This document shows, piece by piece, positions 42,801 through 51,570 of a stretch of 64,000 nucleotides of DNA. Under the pieces are notes generated by a model. That model searched no databases, was not told the DNA's origin, and saw nothing but the letters and a program-made list of their open reading frames with translations. Numbering within the stretch: position 1 is the stretch's first letter; every line of letters begins with the position of its first letter. This DNA comes from Mastigias papua (Eukaryota; Cnidaria; Scyphozoa; Rhizostomeae; Mastigiidae): the NCBI GenBank assembly GCA_964019165.1, contig OZ025269.1:7354669-7418668 (forward strand), in the 5' to 3' direction. A program made the translations under genes and the position numbers.

Positions 42801-45800
42801 TAATTAGGAGGTCAAATTGAGTTAGAAAAGAACTTTGTACATCAGAGCCGACATTGGCACGTTTTTGCCTATGTCCGCTCTGAATTTGACCTCTCAAATC
42901 TTGGTTCATTAGGGACCTCCTAAGTCCTGGTTTTTCTTAAGTCCTGGACCATCATTATGAAAAAAAGAGGAAAGCAGCTCATGTCCGGGGCATTTTATAT
43001 GAGGAGAGAGAATGCAATTGTCATTTGGGTTAGATGGTTTGATCTTAGTTTCGGCGAGGAAGAGTGCAAGGGGATTTGAGGACTGGTGATGTTGGTGTAC
43101 ACAGTTGAGATTGGAAGATAGTCCATGAATGTTGCAAAATGAGATAGAAAAGAGTTTAAAATGTGCCACATCGGTGCCTGCAGTAGGGCTAATATCTGTG
43201 TGAATGAGAGGCATAGTACGAAGATAAAATGAGTGATGATTGGGTTGGTCAAGTGACAGAGGCAGCGGCATCAGTGGGCCTCTGAAAGTTCCCATAGCCA
43301 TCCTGTGGCCTCAGAAGGCCCCCCAGGGGAGTGGCCTCAGTCGTGAGTTGGCACAGCAGACAGCCTGAGATTACACCAGCTGCTAAGGCAGCCTCCCAAA
43401 ACGCTATCAACAGGTTCGGGCCTCTGTACTATGTGGCGGCAGGTCTGCAGTCCATCTTTTCCAAAAGTACCCACAGGTATTGCCTGGGCTCAAACAAGCA
43501 CAATAGTTTCTAACAGCAACTAATCACAGTAACCTTGCCAACCAAAAAAGACCTGGAATTTCTATCCTAGTACTGAAAGAGAAAAGGTCTCTAAAGTCAC
43601 CAATCTCTTTGACATTAGCTTTCCCTACTTAGAAATAACTTAATCTTTGCTTTGGTGATTAATTACTATTGCCATGGTTAGGGATTTCTGAGTATAATAT
43701 AAATAAGGAGTAGTTTCAAGGGGTAGGAACATAGATATAGCTTTATCCCTGAAGGTTGTTATGCAAGAGTGGCTACAAATAAATAACTGTGAGTTTCTTT
43801 AGTGTTACTGGGAACTTGTGAGAACAGGATCTACAGAGGAAGTTCCACAAAGTACTAGACTGGTTTTTACTATAAAATCTATAATTTGTCTTTTTAGGTC
43901 TAATGTATTGTCTGATCCTTATCCATCACTTGGTGTAAATAATCTGTTTTTCGGATGATAAGTATTCCTTGCAGTGAATATAATAGCAAACTTCAATTTA
44001 GCAAAACAATCTCACATATCTTTCCGTAACTTTCAACTTGAGTTTGATAAAGTGGTATTAGAGAACACTCAACAGTTATGAAACGCCTCTAACGGGGAGG
44101 GAGGGTACCTTGATTTGCTACGTTTTTCTTTAATCTATATGCAGGGCTATGCTACGGAGCGATATGAAAGGGGGAGGGAGGGTCTCAAAAAACGGTAAAT
44201 TTGGCGTTACGAAAGGGATTACTGACTCCATACAACAAGCCAACTGTTGCTTTGCGTGTTCCAAAATACAAATGAAGCTGAAAGTGTCCATTTGTACAAA
44301 ACAATGAATCTAAATCGTAATATATTATCGCTTGATATGCTGCTACCCCTTTTCATTCTCACTCCAAGGAACGAACTTACGCACGAAACAGAAAAACGAG
44401 AAGCGATCGACATAACTACTTTGAGATGCCTTCTGACACTTGTCATTACAGGATAATGTTTTGAAATACAAATGTAGGCACCAAAAAGACAAAAGTAACC
44501 CTATGCCGAAGAATATTATCGCAAAAATTTCGGTCTTGCAAGAAACTGCCTTCCAAGATCGCAACAACACTTAAAAATTCAAAAACCACCTATAAATACA
44601 ATCTTTTTTGATAGCTTCATCCATATCCCAATATTGACAATTCATTCTATATGCTGTCCGAGAAATATTTATTTGTATCCTCAACTTGCAGAACTTCCTA
44701 TACTGACCACTTAACACAAACTTCCTCTACCACCAGTACCTCGGCTCAACTGATTTTGCAGTAGTCCTTACTCTAGAGTGCCTAATTGCCGTCCCCCCGC
44801 TAATTAATTTGTGAAAATTTTTCCAACCCCCCGCGCTCTTATTAGCACCCCCGGCAATTTTATTTTAACATATTTTGTGTTGTCACTTGGCTATTAGAAC
44901 TTGTAACACTTATCGTCCTTTAAGAACGGAAAGCGCTACAAAGATGTAACTTCAAAGGCGGGGACATTTCTAAGCATAGCGCAATGTCAGTCAGTTTGAC
45001 GTGTTCTGAAACGATTTAGTACATATGATAGTCCCTGCGATGCAACTATTCTAATACATGATGGAAGACAACAATGAGTCAAGCAGAAGAAACTTTGTTT
45101 GTCAGTTGGAGAAGTATACATTGGCAGAGAAGCAGAAGCTGGGGGGAATGCGTTGAAATGTTTAAAAAAGAATGCAATGCTCAAGTGGGATGAGGGAAAG
45201 ACTCGATACGATGCCAAACGCAAAAAGTTCACACCACAGGATATTGGGAATTTATGTTACACTTTCATAGCTACATAATTGTTCTATTGATATTGTTCAA
45301 ACTGATTTTTCATTATAAATTAGTTATTACACCGAGATATTGAAGCCATAGTTGCTAAGGAAATTTGCTCCTTAAATGGAGAAGGCAAACCGGCTTAGAG
45401 TCCTTTGTAAAATCCATTTATTAATATAGTCCCGCTCGGGTCGGCTATTTTCTCGCACTTTCCCTTTTCATAACATCAATGCACAAGTCCAGCCCCCCCC
45501 CGCTAAATCCGACACCCATTAATTGAAGTTTCCAAACAATTCCAAGCCCCCGTTAATTCCGACCCCCCCCCTTACTTGAATTTTCCAAAAAATTCCAACC
45601 CCCGTTAATTCCGACCCCCAGGCAATTAGGCACTGAGTAATAGACTGGGTTGGCAATAAATGGGGGGGATTGGAAAATCTGAGTCAATAAGCGGGGGGCT
45701 GCAATACGCGGGGGAGTTGGAAACATTTCCAAGATAAATGTCTCACGGGTGGACTGCTAGGGACCATTCAAAAGATATGCTACGCCCTTTAGGAGAAGGG

Positions 45801-48800
45801 GGCTACCCAGATTGCGAAAGAGTGTGACCAGTTTTCAGGTGGGAGGGGAGTTGTTGGAGAATTGTGACGTGACGCTCTAAAGATTTTCAAACTTACAGAT
45901 TTGCCAATCCGTCTAAAAACTTTATTCTTATATTCTACATAATTATTTCTGATATTCTGAAATTCCTCTAAACTATTTATGAAATCGAACAACTTTGTTT
46001 TCATGGTTCCGTGCAATTTTGATAAATTCAAGGTGAACACTTTTTGGAGGTATGAAGTCAGTAGGTCGATGCGCTAACAAGAACCGTTTTTTATCTTGTA
46101 TTCTTAGTTTCAAGCAAGTACAGATAGACCTTAGTTAATGTGAGTCATGTATTGCAAATTAAAAAGTATTGTCATACTTTTTCAACTTCTATCAAATATT
46201 ATCAAACTATGTTTGACTAGATAATTCAAAAATCCTTCAGCTCCAACTCTCCCTGACAAACAGCATAAATCAACAAAATCAATTCAACCTATAAGTATTT
46301 AGTAGTGAAGAATAACCTTGATCAGCAATCACAACAGAAAGACTACGAAAAAAGCCTTCGCTTCACTCTACAGTTTTTAGTATTTCTACTGCACTGAGTT
46401 GACTTAAAATTCGTTTTGTTCCTGAATGTATTCGTTGTTTAAAATTATTTTCCACATAGTATGTCTTGGTTCAAATTGTTCGAAGTTTTCTGAAAAACTC
46501 CATTTTCCGGTATTTCAGTGTTTGTCTCTATTTATCCCAATTTAGTTTTAGGCTGGTGGAAAAATACAAATTTCCAAAATTGCCGCTTACTGTATACCTT
46601 GATCAAAATAAGAAACTCCCGCTTTTTGAAAAAGAACTTACTACTTCTATTACATACTTTCTAGCATGCTAAAAATATGTCCGTCGCTCATTATTCCATC
46701 ATCATCGGCACAACTTTCAGCTGCGTTTTCAGTTCCTCAGACAGCAATTACTCATTCCATGCAAACATTTTTTCAAAACAACAACCAGTGACCATGAGTT
46801 ACTTTCGTCAGACAATTCTGGGTCTGGTTGTGAATATGTCCTGTTGGTTCTAATTTAATTACTAAGCTGGGGGGGGGGGGTTGCAGTAACACGGTATAGT
46901 CGGGGTGACGTCTGTTCCTGACTGGAAAGAATCGCAATGAAAACAGTCAATGATACAAACAGTCAATGATACAAGCAGTCAATGATACAAACAGCTCTCG
47001 ACAAAAACTATGCTATGTCAAATACGTCCATTTCATTATTATCATCAACTTGACAACTACTGTTCAGGGGCAGACCCAGCCTAAAATCTAACTGAGTTCC
47101 AAATACCTGGAGGGGTGGGGCCAAACTGTGCTAGGAAAATCTTAAGACCATGCCCTTTTATACAGCAAGCAACTGCCCATTTAGTCAAAATTGCTGTTAA
47201 ACATTAAGGGGAAACCTAATGGCTTCCTGTCCCCATAATGCTAAGATTTGCACTGTTTTCTCAAGCTAGAGGTATTATGGGGTGCTACCCATTCATTGCT
47301 ACAGGATTTTGAACAATTACAAAAGTGCAGAAACAGTCAAAGTTAAGGCCTTAAAAGCACTTGGAAATCCATTGAAATACTGAATGTATACATAGAATAA
47401 ACAATGAAGCAGGAATTCTCATATCACAACAGTGGGAAATCATACAGACTTCTGGAAAATTATTGTTTTCCATCCTTCCATGCATTCATTCATATGGTGG
47501 TAAAGTTTGCTTCAGATACAGGTTTTCCTAGAAGATCTGTAATGTTCTATAGGAGAATGAACACTCTTTCCCAACTGGTGGTTATATAACATCTCTCCTG
47601 TTGATACAAGTTTTCTGAAATGGTCATCTATTCTGTAATGCGTCCTTTGATAAAAATCTAGATCTGGAGGATTATGCTGATAGCATGAGTATATGTGGTC
47701 TTCTGAGATTTTCATTGGTGCAATACTGCATAAATGATACAATTTATTGCATACAAGTCAATTGACAGAAATCTTTAGCCCAGACTGCAGAGCTTAGGCC
47801 AAGTGCACACTTTAGACTTTTTGCTTCAAATGATACTGCACAACCAGAAATGGGCATGAAAGGGTATTGAAAGGTGCCAGTGCTTGGAAAAATTGCTTAA
47901 TTTGAATATTTTCCAGTCACCATGATGATAATGAAAATTGTTCACAGGGGCTGCTCGATGCAGAAGTTTTCAATGTGAGTAAACAATAGATACACGTCTG
48001 GCCTTTTGCTCATGCACACTTGAAATCTCATCGAAAAAGGCCATACTCAACTCCGCAGACTGGTCCTTAGCAAAGCTCTCTATGACATCTCAATCTTGAC
48101 AACTCAATGGCAAGCCCAAAAGCCCATCCTGTCTTTGAAATAACCAAACTGTCTTACTGTCATTTCTTCTTTTCCATGAAACCCATCAGGTAACTCTGTC
48201 TCTGATTCTTGAAGGATCCAATCAAAGAATTCTTCTTTCCGATTTATTGCTTCTGATAGATTTCATTTCCGAGCTCCACCATTGTGTCTGACAAGGTTCT
48301 ATCCGAGTTCCAAATCGAAAATTTATTGTCTATTTGATAATTTCCGATGCCCTAGGATTTTATTTACGAGTTCTGTGAGTTCCCAAGGATTGTCCACCAC
48401 AGATATATATCATGACAGTTCTCCGCATAGCTAATAATATTCAAAATATTCCCGAGAGAACCGGAAGAGAGAGAAAATAGTGTTTTCCACTGTCACTGCA
48501 TTAAATCGTGGTCATTCAATCAGTACGTACGCTCCAAAATGGCTAAAATTTGACCCCCCCCCTCCCCCTCGTACGCACACGTACGCTTGATACACACACC
48601 CCTTTTGCGTACGTACTCTTGGTTGTTTGACATCCAAAACCACGGAAAGACTTTTTAAGCATTCACGAGACATTAAATGATCTCTACAAATGTATTTCAT
48701 GAAAAATCTATAATATTGTTCAAACAAAACAGCATTATACTAGAACAGGGGGTGTCAAATTAATTTGGCCCAAGGGCCACATAGGGCATAATATGGCATC

Positions 48801-50899
48801 ACAATGGCCGGGTAGATTGCCGGAGCCCGAGGGGGCTAGGTCGTAGGGGCTTTCAACTTTACACAACTCATCGCATGTTTCCTATCTGGCACGCTAGACA
48901 ACGGCGAAAAACTGGGTATTCAACCTTCAACCTTGTAAATGCCACTAGTAAATGCCGCTATTACCGTAAATTCTCTTTTTAGCCCCCCTCTGAATTAAGC
49001 CCCCCTCTCCAATAAGCCCCCTCTCCAATAAGCCCCCTCTCCAATAAGCCCCCTTTCTGGACTAGAAAATTTATTAAGCCCCTCTCTATTAAGCCCCCCC
49101 CCCGTTATAAAATATTGAATAGTACCAAGTGTAACTTAGCTTCATAGGAGTAAGAACACTAAGCGTGATCACGCTCAGCTAACAATAGTTCCCAACCTTT
49201 AAAGAATCAAAGTCATTCATTGACTTTCTGCAGACAAAAACGTTCTATATCAACGGTTACCACATTATCTTTCAATTTTGTTTGTTCTCCTCGGAACTTA
49301 TGATGTATAAACTAATCAATTTGAATGTTGTTCTCTATTTTCAAACAGCAAATATGCAGTAAACTATTAAAAATTTTCAAAAAATTTATTTAGCCCCCTC
49401 TCTTATAAGCCCTCCCTCTCCAATAAGCCCCCCTCTAGAGTGCTTGAAATCAATAAGCCCCCCGGGGGGCTTAATAGAGAATTTACAGTACAATGGGAAA
49501 ATATCGCTAAGTTTCAGTGTATTCAAAATTCCTAAGGGGGCCACATTGATGGGTTCAGCCTGCGGGACGTACTGTATGTTTGACAACCCTGTACTGTGCC
49601 TGTACTAGAAATAATGTCAACTGAATACGTACTACATCAGTTAAATGTATGTGAAAGGACCTTTGCAAATGAAAATATTGCAGGATGTCTGCAAAAAGCT
49701 AATAATTTTGCTTTGCGTATGTACTTAATGTGTCAACCCCCCTCCCCCTTGTACGCATTCGTACGCATTTGCTTGACCCCCTCCCCCCTTCGTGCGTACG
49801 TACTAAAGGAATGACCCCATCATGTAACTTTTTGGAAACTTTATTATAATCCATGATATATTTTGAAGAATCTGATTGAGTTCTGGGCAGCAAGGAACTC
49901 AGTCTAGATACGCCACTGACTGTTACCAGAAGACGATTGACAGTTATACAATACTTTCAAGTTAATTGAGGCAAATAAGTCCAGAAAATGACAGATTTTT
50001 CAGATTTGACTTGGAAAAAGCAAATATACCAGCCCTGGTTCAAAAGTAAGGAAATATGGATTGACCCAAGGCAATTGAGATCGGCCCCTTTTTCGTTATA
50101 ACTTCGCTCTTAATGCTATGCCGCAACTTTTTATTGTATATTCCTGGCGTATCTAACGAGAGCTTTTCATTTGGTATATAATTCATATACAATTTGGATG
50201 GCCCATAATTTTCATATCTGTCGGTTCGTCAAAAAGCACCCAATAGTTAGAGAGCTATCTTGCTAAGACAAACAAAACATGTAACAATCAAATATGAAAG
50301 TTAGAAGCTGCTTAGTCCTTTTTCTGTCTTATTACAATACAAAGCACAGATTGGGCACTAGCTTCGTTGAAGCCCCGTTGAAGCCTAACTTACTCCATCT
50401 TAGCAATGAAAAGCACACTTCCCCATTGGCGATCAGCCCTACTTGCGGTGATTTTTGCGAGTTTGCCGCTGAAATTCACACATCGTTGCTATCAAAGTTA
50501 TGGGGAACAGGTACTACATCCTAGAAAGAAACCATAGAGTGTATGCCCGCATCTTGCAGTCCAAACTAATGAGCCAGGCCAGACACAGCTCGTCTCAAAC
50601 AGCTTAGCGGGAACTACAAAGGTGGTGACTTCTTTTTGGTCCCTCCCATCCGTTATACTTTAAAGATTTGTGCATATTCCTTCCTGATGGCCATCATGAA
50701 TACTTTGAGATGGGGTAGGTATAGCATCTTCCGAACGATACACCACAAAACTCCACACTTTGCATCTTAAGTCAATACAGTATAAAGGTAATTGCATTGC
50801 TACTCACCCTCCAGGTCTTAGACTTTGCCCAATAACTGTATACTGGTCTTGCAGTGCAAAAATGACAGCGATGAAGAGATAACATTTGAAATTTCCCAT
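15277..50899 (-). CDS. Giant secreted EMI-EGF-sushi-Ig-vWA matrix protein (22 exons)
   Basis: This is a single spliced gene of about 2,820 codons that probably encodes a secreted extracellular-matrix or adhesive protein. Coding exons in transcript order: 50899-50808, 38260-38198, 38099-37980, 37411-37265, 36761-36669, 36303-36178, 35389-35243, 34768-34646, 31797-31675, 31181-31056, 30157-30038, 29596-29474, 29186-29013, 28447-28262, 26838-26568, 25777-24709, 23578-23440, 22798-21120, 20648-18395, 17992-17831, 17216-16650, 15836-15277. All have AG acceptors and GT donors, and phases match at every junction except 37980/37411. Domain order: signal peptide; EMI-like region; EGF; seven calcium-binding EGFs; two CCPs; EGF; long unfamiliar region with coiled-coil-like stretches and two Ig domains; TNFR/ephrin-receptor-like module; two vWA domains; stop. 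No transmembrane segment is seen at the C terminus. SVEP1 uses similar modules in a different order, so this is not simply an SVEP1 orthologue. Joining exon 1 across a 12.5-kb intron is inferred from phase and the signal peptide. Confidence 0.8.
16168..16258. repeat. Partial copy of the fold-back element
   Basis: Contains GAGCTTTTC, GTCCGACA and ATGAAACGTCGGATAACGAC followed by CGAAAGGTGAAC. It nearly matches one arm of the element at 23767-24097. Only one arm is present. It lies in the intron between the two vWA exons. Confidence 0.75.
16650..17216 (-). CDS. Matrix gene exon 21: vWA domain with intact MIDAS
   Basis: The 189-residue phase 1-1 exon is a complete von Willebrand A domain. Strand 1 is [11 protein letters not shown], carrying the DxSxS metal motif. 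The second MIDAS loop falls in [14 protein letters not shown], and the third in [10 protein letters not shown]. The fold continues through [33 protein letters not shown] and a final helix. An intact MIDAS suggests divalent-cation-dependent ligand binding, as in matrilins and collagen-binding vWA domains. Confidence 0.93.
17831..17992 (-). CDS. Matrix gene exon 20: TNFR/ephrin-receptor-like cysteine module
   Basis: A phase 1-1 exon encoding [33 protein letters not shown] and HHCVKPG. The pattern C.AGSY....C.PC..GTYQ..PG...C..C is the GCC2/GCC3 (ephrin-receptor-like) repeat found in SCUBE and SVEP1. It completes the module begun at the end of exon 19 (CGPGYYM). Confidence 0.88.
18395..20648 (-). 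CDS. Matrix gene exon 19: coiled coils, RRRR site and two Ig domains
   Basis: A 751-residue exon, phase 0 in and phase 1 out. The N-terminal part has a cysteine cluster ([20 protein letters not shown]) followed by long heptad-like helices ([20 protein letters not shown]). [11 protein letters not shown] motif lies about a third of the way in (19956-19973), followed by more coiled coil. Two Ig domains follow: the first has [17 protein letters not shown] and GTYRCIALN; the second has [17 protein letters not shown] and GFYHCIVRN. The exon ends [15 protein letters not shown], the start of the cysteine module completed in exon 20. Confidence 0.85.
21120..22798 (-). CDS. Matrix gene exon 18: helical and beta region ending in a glycine zipper
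   Basis: A 560-residue exon. It begins with a helix-rich basic part ([20 protein letters not shown]), continues through a beta-rich part with several N-glycosylation sequons (NATF, NVTL), then a charged coiled-coil-like stretch ([20 protein letters not shown]). Near its end is a cluster of cysteines, then the basic sequence KRGKSRR, then about 37 residues rich in Gly and hydrophobics with repeated GxxxG spacing ([20 protein letters not shown] and onward), closing at FSSC. No family is recognised. The opposite strand has a 274-codon open frame over this exon, which I treat as a shadow. Confidence 0.82.
23440..23578 (-). CDS. Matrix gene exon 17: short linker exon
   Basis: 46 codons, phase 0 in and phase 1 out, with TTGTTGCAG acceptor and GTACGA donor. 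It reads [19 protein letters not shown] and then [14 protein letters not shown], probably beta-structured. There is no recognised domain. Its phases join exons 16 and 18 exactly. Confidence 0.75.
23767..24097. mobile_element. Long fold-back (snapback) MITE
   Basis: Two arms of roughly 110-145 bases are inverted copies of each other, from TATAGCACGAAAAACGG at 23769 inward through CGGATAACGACCGAAAGGTG to a small centre near 23915. The sequence ATAGCGATATTT occurs at 23755-23766 and 24098-24109 and may be the target duplication, although the right arm carries some extra bases inside it. There is no coding capacity. It lies in the intron between exons 16 and 17. Confidence 0.8.
24709..25777 (-). 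CDS. Matrix gene exon 16: 356-residue unfamiliar extracellular region
   Basis: One long exon, phase 2 in and phase 0 out, which starts within a probable beta-sandwich ([20 protein letters not shown]) and carries about 14 cysteines spread along its length (for example [32 protein letters not shown]). The segment [20 protein letters not shown] is hydrophobic-patterned. I recognise no family. The cysteine content and position after an EGF imply a disulfide-bonded secreted fold. Confidence 0.8.
26568..26838 (-). CDS. Matrix gene exon 15: EGF domain and start of a unique region
   Basis: The exon opens with [16 protein letters not shown] and then [16 protein letters not shown], a canonical EGF. 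It continues past it with about 45 residues ([38 protein letters not shown]) that look like beta-strands of a following domain. It ends in phase 2 and joins exon 16 cleanly. Confidence 0.85.
28262..29186 (-). CDS. Matrix gene exons 13-14: two sushi (CCP) domains
   Basis: Exon 29186-29013 encodes a CCP domain: [15 protein letters not shown], then [17 protein letters not shown] and a final C. Exon 28447-28262 encodes a second: [30 protein letters not shown] and NSTCK. Both have the four framework cysteines and the tryptophan before the last cysteine. Both exons are phase 1-1. Sushi domains usually mediate protein-protein contacts. Confidence 0.88.
28781..28970. mobile_element. MULE-like MITE with 10-base target duplication
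   Basis: A 190-base element bounded by perfect direct repeats ATATCAGTTA (28771-28780 and 28971-28980). Its arms are inverted repeats over about 60 bases: GCATAGCCGCCAAATG with CATTTGGTGGCTGTGC, then GTTTTCTCCCAGC with its near-complement GGCTGGGAGAAAATAG. The interior has no coding sequence. A target duplication of this length suggests a Mutator-like origin. Confidence 0.8.
29474..36303 (-). CDS. Matrix gene exons 6-12: seven calcium-binding EGF domains
   Basis: Seven exons each encode one complete EGF_CA domain, all beginning and ending in phase 1: 36303-36178 (DINEC), 35389-35243 (NINEC), 34768-34646 (DIDEC), 31797-31675 (DVNEC), 31181-31056 (DVNEC), 30157-30038 (DVNEC) and 29596-29474 (DFDEC). 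Each has the N-terminal D-x-(N/D)-E calcium ligands and a G-(S/T/F)-(Y/F)-x-C core such as GSYRCSC or GTYRCQC. The second has Asn at the first ligand position, because the split codon joins A to AT, and carries extra cysteines ([10 protein letters not shown]). Tandem calcium-binding EGFs make stiff rods, as in fibrillins. Symmetric phase 1 exons allow duplication or skipping without frameshift. Confidence 0.9.
29763..29801. repeat. Short direct duplication TATATATATTGAATGTC
   Basis: Two adjacent copies of TATATATATTGAATGTC/TGAATGTG in the intron between two cbEGF exons. Minor tandem duplication. Confidence 0.6.
30640..30780. repeat. GTACG-rich short element, copy 1
   Basis: Contains TACGTACGCATC, TTGACCCCCTCCTCCCTCGT, ACGTAC and then CGTACGCAAGCGTACGCTAC. 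It shares the 'TTGACCCCC...CTCGTACG...CGTACGC' pattern with 48522-48617 and 49734-49805. Probably a very short non-autonomous element. Confidence 0.55.
33117..34030 (-). other. Three exon-like open stretches of unknown origin inside an intron
   Basis: Between cbEGF exons 8 and 9, three minus-strand open stretches look more protein-like than their surroundings. 34030-33762 contains [20 protein letters not shown]. 33700-33480 contains [20 protein letters not shown] and ends [13 protein letters not shown] plus a stop. 33287-33118 has a CAG acceptor, [20 protein letters not shown] and a GTGAGT donor. None joins the matrix gene in phase, and exon 8 joins exon 9 directly. They may be a decayed insertion, a nested gene or alternative exons. 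No family is recognised. Confidence 0.35.
36669..36761 (-). CDS. Matrix gene exon 5: EGF-like domain
   Basis: A phase 1-1 exon encoding [18 protein letters not shown] and then [10 protein letters not shown]. This is a compact EGF with six cysteines in the order C-C-C-C-C-C and no calcium-binding signature, immediately after the EMI-like CCxGW. Confidence 0.85.
37265..38260 (-). CDS. Matrix gene exons 2-4: cysteine-rich EMI-like region
   Basis: Exon 2 (38260-38198) gives [19 protein letters not shown]. Exon 3 (38099-37980) continues [10 protein letters not shown] and [15 protein letters not shown]. Exon 4 (37411-37265) has [16 protein letters not shown] and then [15 protein letters not shown]. 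The final CCxGW followed directly by an EGF is the hallmark of EMI domains in multimerin- and MEGF-like proteins. Exon 3 ends in phase 2 but exon 4 begins in phase 1, so something is missing between them. A 24-base candidate microexon (37862-37839) with good splice sites lies there, but it does not correct the phase by itself. Confidence 0.6.
38690..39302 (+). pseudogene. Decayed LINE 3' end with TGAAA-type tail
   Basis: Translated across frames, the plus strand gives [38 protein letters not shown], a P..YM..MF segment, [19 protein letters not shown] and [20 protein letters not shown]. These are the conserved C-terminal blocks of cnidarian-type non-LTR retrotransposons. A TGAAATGAAATAAAATG simple tail ends at 39302. 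Frameshifts are present. It lies in intron 1 of the matrix gene, antisense to it. Confidence 0.85.
39518..39780 (+). mobile_element. tRNA-derived SINE with 13-base target duplication
   Basis: A 263-base insertion bounded by perfect direct repeats TACGCTGCTTATA (39505-39517 and 39781-39793). Its head is tRNA-like: an A box in GAGTGGCCAAGTGGTTAGAG and a B box in GGTTCGAGCC with the right spacing for a pol III promoter. The remaining body is unrelated to tRNA. This is the structure of a SINE mobilised by LINE machinery. It lies in intron 1 of the matrix gene. Confidence 0.9.
39794..42369. other. Intron 1 sequence without assigned features
   Basis: AT-rich intronic DNA of the matrix gene. Only short chance open frames are present and no repeat ends could be defined. 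Confidence 0.4.
42370..43310 (-). pseudogene. Decayed LINE endonuclease domain
   Basis: Minus-strand fragments in shifting frames read [76 protein letters not shown] and [20 protein letters not shown]. These are the ordered motifs of the AP-type endonuclease of non-LTR retrotransposons: N..GL.SN, TE(T/K)K, YR.P, (G/D)DFN..., R....NTLDL. The GDFN motif reads DDFN, and several frameshifts and a probable deletion show inactivity. No RT domain follows. It lies in intron 1, same strand as the gene. Confidence 0.85.
44771..45637. mobile_element. TA-flanked element, CTCT family, copy 1
   Basis: An 867-base element flanked by TA (44769-44770 and 45638-45639). The ends are CTCTAGAGTGCCTAATTGCC at the left and GGCAATTAGGCACTGAG at the right, inverted repeats apart from a 3-base indel. 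The subterminal regions contain repeated CCCCCC(C)GCTAATT and TTCCAACCCCCGTTAATTCC motifs. No transposase is seen. A further partial C/G-rich copy lies just to the right (45640-45740). Confidence 0.78.
46935..46992. repeat. Short tandem repeat, ACAGTCAATGATACAA unit
   Basis: About three tandem copies of a 16-17 base unit (CAGTCAATGATACAAA/G). Minor repeat in intron 1 of the matrix gene. Confidence 0.85.
48522..48617. mobile_element. GTACG palindromic short element, copy 2
   Basis: A 96-base unit with perfect 11-base inverted ends AGTACGTACGC and GCGTACGTACT. The interior contains TTTGACCCCCCCCTCCCC and CTCGTACGCACACGTACGC. It shares these motifs with 30640-30780 and 49734-49805. Confidence 0.65.
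48964..49488. mobile_element. TA-flanked non-autonomous element, CCGTAA family, copy 2
   Basis: A 525-base element flanked by TA (48962-48963 and 49489-49490). The ends CCGTAAATTCTCTTTTTAGC and the complement of CTGTAAATTCTCTATTAAGC are inverted repeats. The subterminal arrays repeat CTCTCCAATAAGCCCC. It is related in end sequence and AAGCCCCC arrays to the element at 12961-13268. Confidence 0.8.
49734..49805. repeat. GTACG-rich short element, copy 3
   Basis: Contains CAACCCCCCTCCCCCTTGTA, CGCATTCGTACGC, TTGACCCCCTCCCCCC and GTGCGTACGTACT. The right end matches copy 2; the left end is degraded. Confidence 0.55.
50808..50899 (-). CDS. Matrix gene exon 1: start codon and signal peptide
   Basis: The exon starts [17 protein letters not shown], a classical signal peptide with a short polar start, a hydrophobic core and likely cleavage near Gln17-Ile23. 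It ends in phase 2 before GTGAGT. No other ATG exon with a signal peptide was found upstream of exon 2, and the phase fits exon 2 exactly, giving RPGGCPQDV. The Kolobok transposon begins 672 bases upstream of this ATG. Confidence 0.7.
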
Positions 50900-51570
50900 G
50901 GCTAGGTACACTCTAACGACATGACATGACACTACACTGAAAGCAACTTTTCTTATGAGTTTGTGTCTCAAATAGGAAGTAAATGATGTAATTTCTTCCT
51001 ATTCACATAATGACGCAAGTAAACCGGAAGATGATCAGACTGTGTGTCACTTTTCTCAGAGTGTTCTTGTTTCCACAATGAGGTATCCACAGCAGGGAAT
51101 GAAAGAAATTGAACTACACACAATAACCTCATTATCTATACGTGAATACTAGTCACATAAAGTTCTCCTCCAGTTTAACGATCTCTGTTGTGAAAGTTTA
51201 TTCATTGACAACAATACTAATAGAGCCATAACTTGGTTGAAAAGCTGTTTTCCACCTTGAAGTTGCTTTCGATAATTTAAATCTATTTACACATTTTTAT
51301 GTAATCAAACGCAGAGGTCGGTCCTTAAACAGGCATGGTGCCACCAAATCAAACACGAGGAACTACAAGGTTACTATGTAATGTACTTTTATAGCAGGCG
51401 CAACTATGGGGTCCTGGGGGTCCAGCCCCTTCCCTTTTCTTTCAAAAGCTTAAAAGTGCCCTTTTTATGGAATAGTTTGGAACTATTTATTGGATTTTTG
51501 CTAAATAGATTTGAGTATAATCATCCTTAGATTTGAAAGTAGCCAAATCTTGAAAAATAATCTGTTTTAA

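Noticed and set aside
42909..43301. Host gene on the minus strand
   Set aside because: The motifs are those of a LINE endonuclease and the reading frame is broken.
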